NCBI RefSeq assembly: GCF_019970045.1
Contig: NZ_JAHXYI010000004.1
Coordinates: 248,001 to 312,000 of the forward strand
DNA: 64,000 nucleotides
From: Chryseobacterium sp. GVT01B
Lineage (GTDB): Bacteria > Bacteroidota > Bacteroidia > Flavobacteriales > Weeksellaceae
Reading direction: 5' to 3'
Part shown: positions 25,099-34,600 of the stretch, one piece after another
Layout: each line of letters starts with the position of its first letter
Position numbering within the stretch: position 1 is the stretch's first letter
Made by a program: the position numbers and the translations under genes
Notes under the pieces: model-generated
Databases searched by the model: none
What the model saw: only the letters and a program-made list of their open reading frames with translations
Told to the model about the DNA's origin: nothing

Positions 25099-25269
25099 AT
25101 GAAAACAATTAAAAAATTATCACGCGAAGAAAAGAGAAATATCAGCGGAGGATTCACTGATATTCAGATTGAAGCATGTGGTGGAGAGCAATTTGTATGT
25201 TTCCGCGGAGGTGGAAAATGGGGATGTTGGTTAAAGCCTGGAGGTACTTGCTATGCACCGATGCTATAG
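25099..25269 (+). CDS. Cys-rich GG-leader peptide 2
   Basis: A 56-residue peptide, leader MKTIKKLSREEKRNISGG (1-18), mature part of about 38 residues with four Cys and several Gly-Gly pairs (ACGGEQFVCFRGGGKWGCW). It is the divergent member: the mature part does not align with peptides 1, 4 and 5. Spacing to peptide 1 is 56 bases and an AT-rich ribosome region precedes the ATG. It is short enough to be missed by usual length cut-offs. Confidence 0.75.
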   Translation: MKTIKKLSREEKRNISGGFTDIQIEACGGEQFVCFRGGGKWGCWLKPGGTCYAPML

Positions 25270-25330
25270 GTGTTGACTGATTTTATCTAATCAAAAACGA
25301 TCAAAAATTTAATTTAAAATAAAAACTACC

Positions 25331-25528
25331 ATGAAAAATTCAAAAAAATTAAACAGAGAAAGCTTAAGGGCTATTATTGGAGGTGGAGGAGATACCTGTG
25401 CTGTTGATCTTGACTGCGGACCAAAAGGTTGTGCAGTGTGTACCGACTTTAAAGGACGTAAAGTTTGTCTTTATCTTTTCCCTTATGATCCATCCATTCC
25501 AGGCAGCTGTATGGTTCTGGAAGGCTAG
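25331..25528 (+). CDS. Cys-rich GG-leader peptide 3
   Basis: A 65-residue peptide with leader MKNSKKLNRESLRAIIGG (1-18) and a mature part with six Cys (DTCAVDLDCGPKGCAVC, then VC and SC). Cys spacing differs from the peptide 1/4/5 pattern and it contains a hydrophobic LYLFPYDPSIPG segment. The leader is clearly of the same family. Function unknown. Confidence 0.78.
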   Translation: MKNSKKLNRESLRAIIGGGGDTCAVDLDCGPKGCAVCTDFKGRKVCLYLFPYDPSIPGSCMVLEG

Positions 25529-25594
25529 AAAAATATTATTAAAAAAATCAATTCGTTATAAAAACATACAATCAAAATTTAATTTAAAACTACT

Positions 25595-25804
25595 ATGAAA
25601 AATCTAAAGAAATTAAACAGAAAAGAACTTGAACAATTAAATGGAGCAGCAGGTCCTTCAAGATGTGCAGGATGTCCACAACATGCTACATTCGGAGATG
25701 GTCCGGAATATCAGTATCCATGTTCTGCTTATCAGGGACTTCCTGACCACTGCAAGATGTGTGTTCTGGTAAGTATGGAATGTGTGGACGGAGGAGTTTC
25801 TTAA
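25595..25804 (+). CDS. Cys-rich leader peptide 4 (GA instead of GG)
   Basis: A 69-residue peptide. The leader MKNLKKLNRKELEQLNGAAG has Gly-Ala where the others have Gly-Gly; GA is also an accepted cleavage site for double-glycine leaders. Six Cys follow in the pattern C-x2-C-P-x15-C-x2-Y-x2-L-x3-C-x2-C-VLVS-x2-C. It is a close paralogue of peptide 5. The next start is 17 bases after its stop. Confidence 0.8.
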   Translation: MKNLKKLNRKELEQLNGAAGPSRCAGCPQHATFGDGPEYQYPCSAYQGLPDHCKMCVLVSMECVDGGVS

Positions 25805-25820
25805 AAGATCATTTGACTTT

Positions 25821-26030
25821 ATGAAAAATATAAAGAAACTGAACAGAAGAGATTTGGAACAGATGAAGGGTGCCGGCGTATCAAGATGTGATAGTTGTCC
25901 TACCCATCTGGTTTTTGGACCAGGTTCTTCCAGTGATCCTTCGTGCGAGGCATATTGGACATTGTCCGAGAATTGCAGAATGTGTGTTGTTGTGAGCGCA
26001 GATTGTTTTGTTGCAATCACTGCAGACTAA
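25821..26030 (+). CDS. Cys-rich leader peptide 5 (GA instead of GG)
   Basis: A 69-residue peptide, leader MKNIKKLNRRDLEQMKGAG, with the same six-Cys layout as peptide 4 (SRCDSCP ... SCEAYWTLSENCRMCVVVSADC in two parts). I start at the ATG at 25821 that aligns with the other leaders; the frame is open a little upstream. A strong terminator follows 6 bases after the stop. It is the last member of the array. Confidence 0.8.
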   Translation: MKNIKKLNRRDLEQMKGAGVSRCDSCPTHLVFGPGSSSDPSCEAYWTLSENCRMCVVVSADCFVAITAD

Positions 26031-26035
26031 AAATA

Positions 26036-26063
26036 AAAAGCACTGTGTAAAAACAGTGCTTTT
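26036..26063. terminator. Shared terminator of the peptide array and nadA
   Basis: AAAAGCACTGT/ACAGTGCTTTT stem with a 6-base loop, T-runs on both strands, between the convergent peptide array and nadA. Confidence 0.88.
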
Positions 26064-26066
26064 CAA

Positions 26067-27086
26067 TTATTTTATGCTTTTAGAGAGATCAAGCATTGCC
26101 TCAATAGGCTTTAATGCTTTTAATCTTAATTCTTCGTCGATAAGAATTTCCGGAAGTTCATACTTCATACATAAATACAGCTTTTCCATTGTATTACGTT
26201 TCATATAGAAACATTCCGAGCAGTTACAGCTTTCATCAAAAACCAATGCAGGAATAAGTTCCTTGTGAGGAGCACGCTTTCTCATTTCGTGAAGAATTCC
26301 TTCTTCTGTTGCAATGATGAATTTCTGACAGTCATCTTTTTCTACATAATTCAATAGAGCAGAAGTAGAACCAATAAAGTGAGCCAGTTTCAAAACAGCT
26401 TCTTCACTTTCAGGGTGAGCAATCAGCTTGGCATCAGGATTGTCTGCCAGCTGCTGGGCAATTCTTTCCATTGAAAAAGCTTCGTGTACGATACAGCTTC
26501 CATCCCAGAGGATCATGTCACGGCCTGTTTTTTTAGATAAATATCTTCCAAGGTTTTTATCAGGTGCGAAGATGATCGGTCTGTCTTTCGGAAGTGCTTC
26601 TATTACAGTTTCAGCATTTGAACTGGTTACGATGATATCACTTTCTGCCTTAGTTTCTGCGTTACAGTTAATGTAAGTTGCAATTAAAGCATTCGGGTGC
26701 TGTTCACGCATTTTTCTTAATCCTTCTCCTGAACAACCGTCAGCCAGAGAGCATCCGGCCATCGTATCAGGAAGAACTACTTTTTTAGTTGGGTTCAGAA
26801 TTTTAGCCGCTTCCGCCATGAAATGTACACCACAGAATACAATCATGTCAGCATTCGTTTCTTTTGCCTGTCTTGCCAGCTGTAAAGAATCTCCAAGGAA
26901 ATCAGCGATATCCTGAATCTCTCCCGGCTGGTAGTAATGGGCAAGAATAACAGCATTTTTTTCCTCTTTAAGTTTAAGAATGGCTTTTACCAACTCTTCT
27001 CCCTGAGGAATAGCTATATCTTTTATATCCAGAAATCCTCTGACAGGAATTGCAGATTTAGCTTTTTCTAATGTTTCGGTACTCAT
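26067..27086 (-). CDS. nadA: Quinolinate synthase A
   Basis: A 339-residue [4Fe-4S] enzyme that condenses iminoaspartate with dihydroxyacetone phosphate in NAD synthesis. Cluster Cys are in VFCGVHFMAEAA (about 84-95), the central MAGCSLADGCSG region and the C-terminal ESCNCSECFYMK segment. AHYYQPGEIQDIADFLGDS (about 49-67) is a family signature. Normal length. It stands alone in this strand block, with dispersed repeats upstream. Confidence 0.95.
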   Translation of the reverse strand: MSTETLEKAKSAIPVRGFLDIKDIAIPQGEELVKAILKLKEEKNAVILAHYYQPGEIQDIADFLGDSLQLARQAKETNADMIVFCGVHFMAEAAKILNPTKKVVLPDTMAGCSLADGCSGEGLRKMREQHPNALIATYINCNAETKAESDIIVTSSNAETVIEALPKDRPIIFAPDKNLGRYLSKKTGRDMILWDGSCIVHEAFSMERIAQQLADNPDAKLIAHPESEEAVLKLAHFIGSTSALLNYVEKDDCQKFIIATEEGILHEMRKRAPHKELIPALVFDESCNCSECFYMKRNTMEKLYLCMKYELPEILIDEELRLKALKPIEAMLDLSKSIK

Positions 27087-27109
27087 ATCAACCTCAATTT
27101 TTTATGATC

Positions 27110-27187
27110 AGAAGCTAGAGGTTAGAAATTAGAAGTTAGATTTTGAGAGTATTTGATTACTTCCATCTTCTGACTTCTATCTTCCAA
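27110..27187. repeat. Low-complexity dispersed repeat
   Basis: Degenerate units of the type TTAGAAGTTAGA on the left and their approximate complement (ACTTCCATCTTCTGACTTCT) on the right. Similar text occurs at 51549-51620. No coding potential. Confidence 0.5.
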
Positions 27188-27190
27188 CCA

Positions 27191-27754
27191 TTAATTACTG
27201 ATAAAACTTTTTATTAAACTTTCTATTTCTTTTTTAGCTACATCAAGATCGGTATTAATCACGATCTTATCAAACTCGCCGGCGTAGGACATTTCTTCTT
27301 CTGCCTTCGCTACACGGGTTTTTATGGTTTCTGCATCATCTGTATTTCTGGAAATCAATCTTCGTTCCAATTCTTCAATGGAAGGCGGTTCTATAAAAAT
27401 AGAAAGGGCTTTTTCACCGAAATATTTTTTTAACGAAATACCTCCTTTTACATCTACATCAAAAATAACAACTTTTCCCTGATTCCAGATTTTTTCTACT
27501 TCAGATTTTAAAGTACCGTAATATTTATCAGTATATACTTCTTCATATTCTACAAAAGCATCTTCAGAAATTTTCTGCCTGAATTCATCCGGCGTCAGAA
27601 AATGATAATCTACCTGATGAACTTCACTTCCTCTCGGCTGTCTCGTGGTACATGAGACTGAGAAGCTCAGTTCCGGAAATGTTTCCAGTGAATGCTTTAC
27701 TAATGTAGTTTTTCCGCTCCCTGATGGCGCTGAAAATATAATTACTTTATCCAT
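27191..27754 (-). CDS. gmk: Guanylate kinase
   Basis: A 187-residue nucleoside monophosphate kinase that phosphorylates GMP to GDP. It has the P-loop IIFSAPSGSGKTTL (about 5-18), the GMP-binding SFSVSCTTRQPRGSEVHQVDYHF segment (about 31-53, conserved Ser, Arg, Glu and Tyr), and a lid region with RLISRNTDD. Length is normal. It follows yicC on the same strand with an 86-base gap holding an inverted repeat. Confidence 0.96.
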   Translation of the reverse strand: MDKVIIFSAPSGSGKTTLVKHSLETFPELSFSVSCTTRQPRGSEVHQVDYHFLTPDEFRQKISEDAFVEYEEVYTDKYYGTLKSEVEKIWNQGKVVIFDVDVKGGISLKKYFGEKALSIFIEPPSIEELERRLISRNTDDAETIKTRVAKAEEEMSYAGEFDKIVINTDLDVAKKEIESLIKSFISN

Positions 27755-27764
27755 TTTTTACAAT

Positions 27765-27838
27765 TTCGGGTTTCGGGTTTCGAGTTACGGAGTCCATTGT
27801 TGGGAATGATAATCACGTATCTCGTAACCCGTACCTAT
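27765..27838. repeat. Imperfect inverted repeat between yicC and gmk
   Basis: GGGTTTCGAGTTACGGAG-like left arm and CTCGTAACCCG-like right arm could fold into a hairpin. It resembles other spacer repeats in this window in style, not in sequence. Confidence 0.4.
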
Positions 27839-27840
27839 CA

Positions 27841-28698
27841 TTACAATACGTTTAACGTCTGTTCTTTAATTTTTTCCAGGTCATCCTTCATCATTACTAC
27901 CAGTTTCTGGATTTCTGCATGATTGGCTTTAGAACCTAATGTATTGATCTCTCTTCCGATTTCCTGAGAAATAAAGCCCAGTTTTTTTCCGTTGAAAGAT
28001 TCATTATCCATTACTTCTTTATAATATTTCAGATGCTGGGTAAGCCTTACCTTTTCTTCAGAGATATCAAGCTTTTCAGTGAAATAGGCCATTTCCTGGT
28101 AGAAACGTGTTTCATCAACATTTTCAAATTCTTTCAAAGATTTCTGATAACGCTCTTTCACGCTTACAATTCTTTCTTCCTCAAAAGGAATTACTTCTCC
28201 AAGATATTTGTCAATATTCTGGATATTCCTGTTTAATTCTTCATGCAGGATGCTGCCTTCTGTTCTTCTGAATTCTTCAAATCTGTCTACAGCATTATTG
28301 ACAATTTTTGCCAGTGATTCCCATTCACCTTCTGTAAGCTCATCAGGTCTTGATGAGATGGCATCAGGAAGTCTTACCGCCATTTTAAGATATTCAAAAT
28401 CAGGGCCGTCAGAAGCTATGTTTTTAAGCTCATTGATGTAAGATTCAATTAAATTTTTATTAATTTTTACATCATTGGACTCTTCGAGGTTCTCAATATT
28501 AACGTAGCAGTCTACTTTTCCACGGATAATTCTATCGTTAAGAATTTTTCTGATTTCAAATTCTTTTTCTTTATAACGTAAAGGAATTTTAATATTCAAA
28601 TCAAAGCTCTTGCTGTTCAATGATTTAATATCTATTGTAATTTTTTTTCCTTCAAAAACATCTTCGGCTCTACCGAATCCGGTCATTGATAAAATCAT
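27841..28698 (-). CDS. YicC-family protein (endoribonuclease-like)
   Basis: A 285-residue protein with the family start MILSMTGFGRAE, KSLNSKSFDLNIKIP (about 26-40) and the C-terminal domain GKKLGFISQEIGREINTLGSKAN (about 238-260). YicC proteins are reported to act as RNases. A place directly upstream of gmk is common. It has a perfect -7 box upstream, so it probably leads the yicC-gmk unit. Confidence 0.93.
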   Translation of the reverse strand: MILSMTGFGRAEDVFEGKKITIDIKSLNSKSFDLNIKIPLRYKEKEFEIRKILNDRIIRGKVDCYVNIENLEESNDVKINKNLIESYINELKNIASDGPDFEYLKMAVRLPDAISSRPDELTEGEWESLAKIVNNAVDRFEEFRRTEGSILHEELNRNIQNIDKYLGEVIPFEEERIVSVKERYQKSLKEFENVDETRFYQEMAYFTEKLDISEEKVRLTQHLKYYKEVMDNESFNGKKLGFISQEIGREINTLGSKANHAEIQKLVVMMKDDLEKIKEQTLNVL

Positions 28699-28715
28699 AG
28701 TTTTTTATTGTTCTA

Positions 28716-28723
28716 CAAAGATA
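28716..28723 (-). promoter_or_regulatory. -7 promoter box for yicC
   Basis: The minus strand reads TATCTTTG, 17 bases before the ATG. Confidence 0.5.
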
Positions 28724-28757
28724 AACATTTAAGTGTATAGTTTAGCTAAGTTGAATG

Positions 28758-28846
28758 GCTGGAAGATGGAGGCAGGAAGTGGGAAGATTGTGTAATATAA
28801 ATTATATCTGATTTTAACTTCCAGCCTCAGGCTTCCATCTTCCAGC
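28758..28846. repeat. Inverted repeat of the GGCTGGAAGATGGA type
   Basis: Left arm begins GGCTGGAAGATGGA, right arm ends TCCATCTTCCAGC, with partly matching inner parts. Part of the same family recurs at 37098-37130 in one copy. Confidence 0.6.
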
Positions 28847-28880
28847 AAATTAAATAAACTCATTTTCGTAAATTAGCGCT

Positions 28881-29801
28881 GTGAAAAAGAAAAATTTGAT
28901 TTCTGTAGTAGGACCCACCGGAATTGGTAAAACGAGACTGGCAATTGATTTGGCTCAACATTTCAATACGGAGATTATTTCCTGTGATTCCCGCCAGTTT
29001 TTTAAAGAAATGAAAATAGGAACCGCTGCACCTTCTGAAGAGGAACTTGCCGGTGCACCTCATCATTTTATCGGAAATCTTTCAGTTGAAGAATATTATT
29101 CTATCGGCCAGTACGAAGAAGATGCGCTTCAAAAACTCAATGAACTTTTTGCAACTCATGACACCGTTATTCTTGTTGGTGGAAGTATGATGTATGAAAA
29201 AGCAGTGATAGAAGGTCTGCATGATCTGCCTGAAGCCAATACTGAAAATCAGGAAAAACTTCAGACCATCATGGAGCAGGAGGGAATAGAAAAACTTCAG
29301 GAAATTTTACAGGAACTTGATCCCGAATATTTCAGTGTAGTGGATATTCACAATCACAGAAGACTTTTGCGTGCTATTGATGTGATCTGGCAGACTGATA
29401 CAAAATATTCTGAACTAATCGCTGTTTCTCAGGATTCCAGAGATTTTAATGTGATTAGAATAGGAATAGAAGCTCCCAGAGAAGAACTGTATGACAGAAT
29501 CAACCGAAGAGTAGATATAATGATGGAAAATGGCTTGCTGGATGAGGTGAAAGGTCTTGAACAATTCAAGGATCTGACCGCTTTGAATACTGTGGGCTAT
29601 GCAGAATTATTCAAATATTTTGATGGAGAATGGGATCTTGATTTCGCGGTTTCGGAAATTAAAAAGAATAGTCGCAGATATGCGAAACGCCAGCTGACGT
29701 GGTATAGGAAAGCGGATGATATTCATTATTTGCAGTTGGGGTATTCTGAAAAAGAGTATGAAGATTTGCTTCAATGGATTGCGGAGGAGTTTGAAAAGTA
29801 A
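28881..29801 (+). CDS. miaA: tRNA dimethylallyltransferase
   Basis: A 306-residue enzyme that adds dimethylallyl to A37 of tRNAs reading UNN codons. It has the P-loop VVGPTGIGKTRLAID (about 9-23), the catalytic SCDSRQFFKEMKIGTA (about 34-49), VGGSMMYEKA (about 98-107) and RRYAKRQLTWYRK at the C terminus (about 266-278). It begins with GTG at 28881, since no in-frame ATG precedes the P-loop and TAAATTAG upstream (28869-28876) resembles a -7 box. It is divergent from yicC. Confidence 0.96.
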   Translation: MKKKNLISVVGPTGIGKTRLAIDLAQHFNTEIISCDSRQFFKEMKIGTAAPSEEELAGAPHHFIGNLSVEEYYSIGQYEEDALQKLNELFATHDTVILVGGSMMYEKAVIEGLHDLPEANTENQEKLQTIMEQEGIEKLQEILQELDPEYFSVVDIHNHRRLLRAIDVIWQTDTKYSELIAVSQDSRDFNVIRIGIEAPREELYDRINRRVDIMMENGLLDEVKGLEQFKDLTALNTVGYAELFKYFDGEWDLDFAVSEIKKNSRRYAKRQLTWYRKADDIHYLQLGYSEKEYEDLLQWIAEEFEK

Positions 29802-29845
29802 ATACTTTTACATTATTAAACGACTTTAGAAGCTTTGAAAATATA

Positions 29846-29970
29846 GATTCCTACGGAATGACATCGTGCGTGGGAAAACTAAGCGCTTAGTTTGTCATTC
29901 TGACGAAGGAAGAATCTCATCGATTGTTTTTAAAGATTCTTCATTCCACTTTGTTCCATTCAGAATGACA
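29846..29970. repeat. REP-like inverted repeat
   Basis: Begins GATTCCTACGGAATGACA, the same end as in the tandem repeat at 37954-38310. Its inner part is an inverted repeat bounded by TGTCATTCTGA and TCAGAATGACA. A dispersed noncoding element. Confidence 0.6.
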
Positions 29971-30010
29971 GTACAGATGGTAATTAATTAGGGCGTTTTT
30001 ATACTAAAAA

Positions 30011-30036
30011 AATGCGGCTCTGAAAAGAACCGCATC
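30011..30036 (-). terminator. Terminator of the RND efflux operon
   Basis: GATGCGGTTC/GAGCCGCATT stem on the minus strand followed by seven T, about 25 bases after the outer-membrane gene. Confidence 0.85.
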
Positions 30037-30060
30037 TTAAAACAAATATAATTTAATTTA

Positions 30061-31473
30061 CTACTTCCAACCGCCGCCCAGCGCTCTGTATAGATCTACA
30101 ATGCTGCTTAATCTCTGTCTTTTAATGGAAGCCAGATTCAACTCTGCCTGTAGGGAATTCCCTTGTGCTGTAATCACTTCCAGGTAATTGGCTGAACCTC
30201 CTTTGTAAAGAAGCTGTGCGCTTTTAATTCCATCTTTCAACGTGTTAGATTGTTCTGTGGCTTTCTGTTCCTGAACTTTTAAATTTTCATTGGAAACCAA
30301 AGCATCAGAAATTTCTCCCACGGCATTCAATACCGATTGACGGAATGCCAGAACATTTCTTTCTCTTTGAATTTTTGCTACTGCAAGATCTGTCTTCAAT
30401 TGTCTTTTCTGGAAAATAGGCTGAGTAATTCCTCCTAAAACCGATCCGAATAACGAAGCCGGAATCTGAAACCAGTTGTCAATTTTAAATGAATTGACTC
30501 CTCCGTTAGCTGTAATCTTCAATGCTGGATACATATTGGCCTGAGCAATTCCTACCATTGCATTGGATTCTAATAAAACCAATTCCTGCTGACGTACATC
30601 CGGTCTGCGGCTTACCATAGCTGCCGGAAGACCTGCGGAAATATTCTGAGGTAAAGAAGTATCAGACATTTCAATCGTTCTGTTTACTTTATTAGGCAGT
30701 TCTCCTGTAAGAATACTCAATGCATTTTCCTGAATGGCGATATTTTGTTCAAGTTGCGCAATCAGAAGTTCTGTAGCCTGTTTCTGTGCGGCAGCCTGTT
30801 GTACTCCTAAGGAAGTGTTATCACCACTTTCCCACATTTTTTGGGTAATCATCAGGGTATTGCTGCTCAGTTCCAGATTAGATTTTGCAATAGCCAATTG
30901 TCTGTCCAGCATCAACAGGTTATAATATCCCTGTGCAATGGCTGCAACCACCTGAGTCTGAACTGCTTTTGAACCTTCATAGGTCTGAAGATACTGCATT
31001 CTAGAAACTTCCTGTTGGTTTTTGATTTTCCCCCAGATATCAGCTTCCCACGAAAGGTTGAAGGCTGCATTATAATCTTCAACATGGCTTGAACCTAAAA
31101 ATAAATTTAAGCTTTGCCCGTTCATGCTGTTTTTGGAAGGTCTTGAGATTTGCCCGCTTACTCCGAAACCAACATCCGGATATTGCATATATTTTGCCTG
31201 TTTCAGTTTTTCCTGTGAAGCAGCAACCTGCTTTAGGGCAATCTGAAGGTCATAATTATTTTTGATTCCTTTTTCAATCAATCCCTGTAAAATAGGATCG
31301 CTGAAGAACTGCTTCCACTCCAGATTCGCTATGCTGGCAGTATCGGCAGTTGCAGTATACTGAAACTTTTCCGGAAGTGGCAGTTCAGGCTCCGTGTATG
31401 CCAGTTTGGACACACATGATACAGAGCCTATAGCCAGCGCAAAAGTTAGAATAATATTTTTTACTCGTTTCAT
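30061..31473 (-). CDS. RND efflux outer-membrane lipoprotein (TolC/NodT type)
   Basis: A 470-residue outer-membrane channel of a tripartite pump. I start at the ATG at 31471-31473, which gives a lipoprotein signal ending IGSVSC; the frame is open 9 codons upstream. Two OEP domains follow, with typical features such as ANLEWKQFFSDPILQGLIEKGIKNN split over about 46-72 and ALSILTGELPN (about 245-255) and RRPDVRQQELVLLESNAMVGIAQA-like repeat starts. Last gene of the operon. Confidence 0.92.
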   Translation of the reverse strand: MKRVKNIILTFALAIGSVSCVSKLAYTEPELPLPEKFQYTATADTASIANLEWKQFFSDPILQGLIEKGIKNNYDLQIALKQVAASQEKLKQAKYMQYPDVGFGVSGQISRPSKNSMNGQSLNLFLGSSHVEDYNAAFNLSWEADIWGKIKNQQEVSRMQYLQTYEGSKAVQTQVVAAIAQGYYNLLMLDRQLAIAKSNLELSSNTLMITQKMWESGDNTSLGVQQAAAQKQATELLIAQLEQNIAIQENALSILTGELPNKVNRTIEMSDTSLPQNISAGLPAAMVSRRPDVRQQELVLLESNAMVGIAQANMYPALKITANGGVNSFKIDNWFQIPASLFGSVLGGITQPIFQKRQLKTDLAVAKIQRERNVLAFRQSVLNAVGEISDALVSNENLKVQEQKATEQSNTLKDGIKSAQLLYKGGSANYLEVITAQGNSLQAELNLASIKRQRLSSIVDLYRALGGGWK

Positions 31474-31639
31474 AGTTTTTAAACTTTTAATTGAATACAA
31501 AACTTAGAGAGGTTTTGATTTATGCAAAATTGTCTTTAGTAGGAGAAAATAGCTGACTTTTTTAAACCATTAAGAACAGCAGGAAAATAGTGAATCCCTT
31601 GTCTTAAAATTTTCTCTAAGTTTTTGTAATTCATTTTTA

Positions 31640-34600
31640 TTAATGAGCTGAAGCTAAAAGTTCTTCCTCCATTTGTTTTTTCTTCAGTCTTTTCTGTTTT
31701 CTGCTTGGCATTTTTTCATGCAGATACTGGAAGATCACATACATCACCGGAATAATAAAAATCCCGAATATTACTCCTGTAAGCATTCCTCCTACAGTAC
31801 TGTATCCGATAGAGTGATTTCCTTTTGAAGAAGCGCCTTGCGTCCATACCAATGGAAGCATCCCCACGATAAAGGCAAAAGAGGTCATTAAGATCGGTCT
31901 TAAACGTAATCTTGATGCCTGAAGAGCAGACTCAATCAAAGTTTTCCCTGCTTTTCTTCTCTGTACGGCAAACTCTACAATAAGGATGGCATTTTTCGCC
32001 AATAGCCCGACAAGCATAATCAATCCTACTTGAACGTAAATGTTATTATCGATTCCGGCTAACCCTGTGAAGGCAAATACTCCAAAAATCCCTGTTGGAA
32101 TCGTAAGAATAATAGCAAAAGGAAGGATATAACTTTCATACTGAGCTGCCAGTAAGAAGTACACAAACAGAATACTTAAGAAGAAAATGAATGCAGTCTG
32201 TCCGCTTGTTTTGATCTCCTCACGGGTAATCCCTGTCCATTCATACCCATATCCTCTTGGAAGTGATTGCTGAGCCACTTCTTCTACCGCTTTGATGGCA
32301 TCTCCGGTACTGTATCCAGGTTTTGGTGTTCCGTTAATTGTTACAGCGTTGAAAAGGTTATTTCTTGTTACCGTTTCAGGTCCGAAAGATCTTTTTAACG
32401 TTACTAATGTTTTCGCAGGAACCATTTCGCCTGATTTATTTTTAACATAAATTCCTTCCAGAGAGTTAATATCAGTACGGTAAGGAATATCTGCCTGCGC
32501 CATTACTCTGTAGTATTTCCCGAATCTGTTAAAATCAGATACAAAGCTACTTCCGAAATAAATCTGCATCGTCTGCATCAATTCCGTTACGGAAACTCCC
32601 AGCTGGTTGGCTTTGTCAGTATCTACATCAATGGTGTACTGAGGGTTTCCTGCTGCATAAGTAGTGAATGCGAAAGCAATTTCAGGACGTTTCATCAATT
32701 CACCAATGAACTGCTGAGTGGTTGTTCCCAATTGTTCAAAAGAACCATTCGTTTTATCCTGAAGCATGAATTCAAATCCGGAAACGTTACCGAAACCTTG
32801 TACAGTAGGGAAGTTGAAGAAGAAAGCATTCGCGTCTTTCACCTGGCTTACCTTTCCTGTTAAAGTTCCTGCAATTAGATCAGGATCTTTCATTTCACCA
32901 CGTTTGTCATAATCTTTAAGTTTAATAAAACCTGCAGAATATGGAGAAGCATTGGCATTACTGATAAAGTTCATTCCATCGGCTACCCAAAGGTGATTGG
33001 TTGCTTTCTCGCTGTTGATAATTTTATCAATTTGTGCTGTCGCTCTGTGTGTTCTTTCCAATGAACTTCCCGGAGGAGTATTCACAGCATATAATACGAA
33101 TCCCTGGTCTTCAGTAGGAATAAATCCTGACGGAGCTTTTTTGATCAGAAAGACACTTGCTGCTGTAATAAGAACAAGACCTCCTATAGCCACCCATTTA
33201 TTTTTAATTAAAAACTTAAGACTGTAGATATATTTTCTGGTCATGCTGTTGAAGCTTGCATTAAATGCATTGAAGAATCTTGCTCCAAAACCTGTTTTAT
33301 GGCCGTGCTCTCCATGTTCTCCCTGAGGGTCATTTAAGAACATTGCACACAATGCCGGACTTAATGTCAATGCATTCACTGCTGAAATTAAAATCGCAAT
33401 TGCTAATGTAAATGCAAACTGTCTGTAGAAAACCCCTGCAGGTCCCTGCATGAAACCAACCGGAATAAATACCGCACACATTACCAATGTAATGGAAATA
33501 ATGGCTCCTGAGATTTCACTCATCGAGTTCATGGTAGCATGTTCTACAGGCATTCCTGTCTGTTCCATTTTGGAATGGACGGCTTCTACCACTACAATGG
33601 CATCATCCACCACAATACCGATGGCCAGAACTAATGCAAACAACGTAAGCATGTTGATACTGAAACCAAATAGCTGAAGGAAGAAGAATGTTCCGATGAT
33701 CGCAACCGGTACTGCAATAGCAGGAATTAATGTAGATCTGAAATCCTGAAGGAAAATATATACTACAATAAATACCAGAATGAAGGCAATAACTAACGTT
33801 TCAACAACCTGATGGATAGAGGCATCCAGGAAGTCTTTAGAGTTATACATGATAATCGGCTTTACTCCTTTTGGAAGAGTAGTTTCCATTACTTTCACCT
33901 GACTTTCAATTTCAGTCAGGATTTCATTCGCATTGGAACCTGCAGTCTGTAGAATGGCAAATCCGGCAACCGGTTTCCCGTCAACTCTGTTAGTCGCAGT
34001 ATAAGTATAAGACCCGAATTCTACTCTTGCTACATCTTTTAATCGTAAGAAAGAGCCGTCACTATTGGCTTTAATAGCGATGTTTTCGTAGTCTTCATTC
34101 TTATTCAGTTTTCCTTTATATTTAAGGATATACTCGTAAGTTTCCTTACTTCCCTGTCCCAAACGGCCCGGGGCTGCTTCAAGGTTGTGGTCTTTAATGG
34201 CTCCCAGAACTTCCTGAGGAGAAAGGTTGTTAGCTGCCAGTCTGTCCGGTTTCAGCCAGATTCTCATAGAGTAATCCCTTGTTCCGAATACCTGAGCCTG
34301 TGCTACTCCCGGAATACGCTGAATCTGTGGAATAACATTAATTTTCAGGTAGTTTTGAAGGAATAATTCGTCATATTGTTTTTCATTTTCACTGGTCAAT
34401 CCCATGAACATGATCATACTGTTCTGTACTTTCTGGGTAGAAATCCCGGCCTGTACTACCTCCTGAGGTAATTGGCTCATCGCTTTCGATACACGGTTTT
34501 GTACGTTTACAGCTGCATTATCAGCGTCAGCACCTTGTTTGAAGAACACACTCAGTGTCATTGTACCGTCGTTACTGGAGTTTGAGGTCATATAGGTCAT

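Noticed and set aside
24851-26030. Whether the Cys-rich peptides belong to the LanB operon at 11.8-17.2 kb
   Set aside because: They are 7.6 kb away, with housekeeping genes between, carry GG/GA leaders of a different type, and have no linked LanB or LanC.
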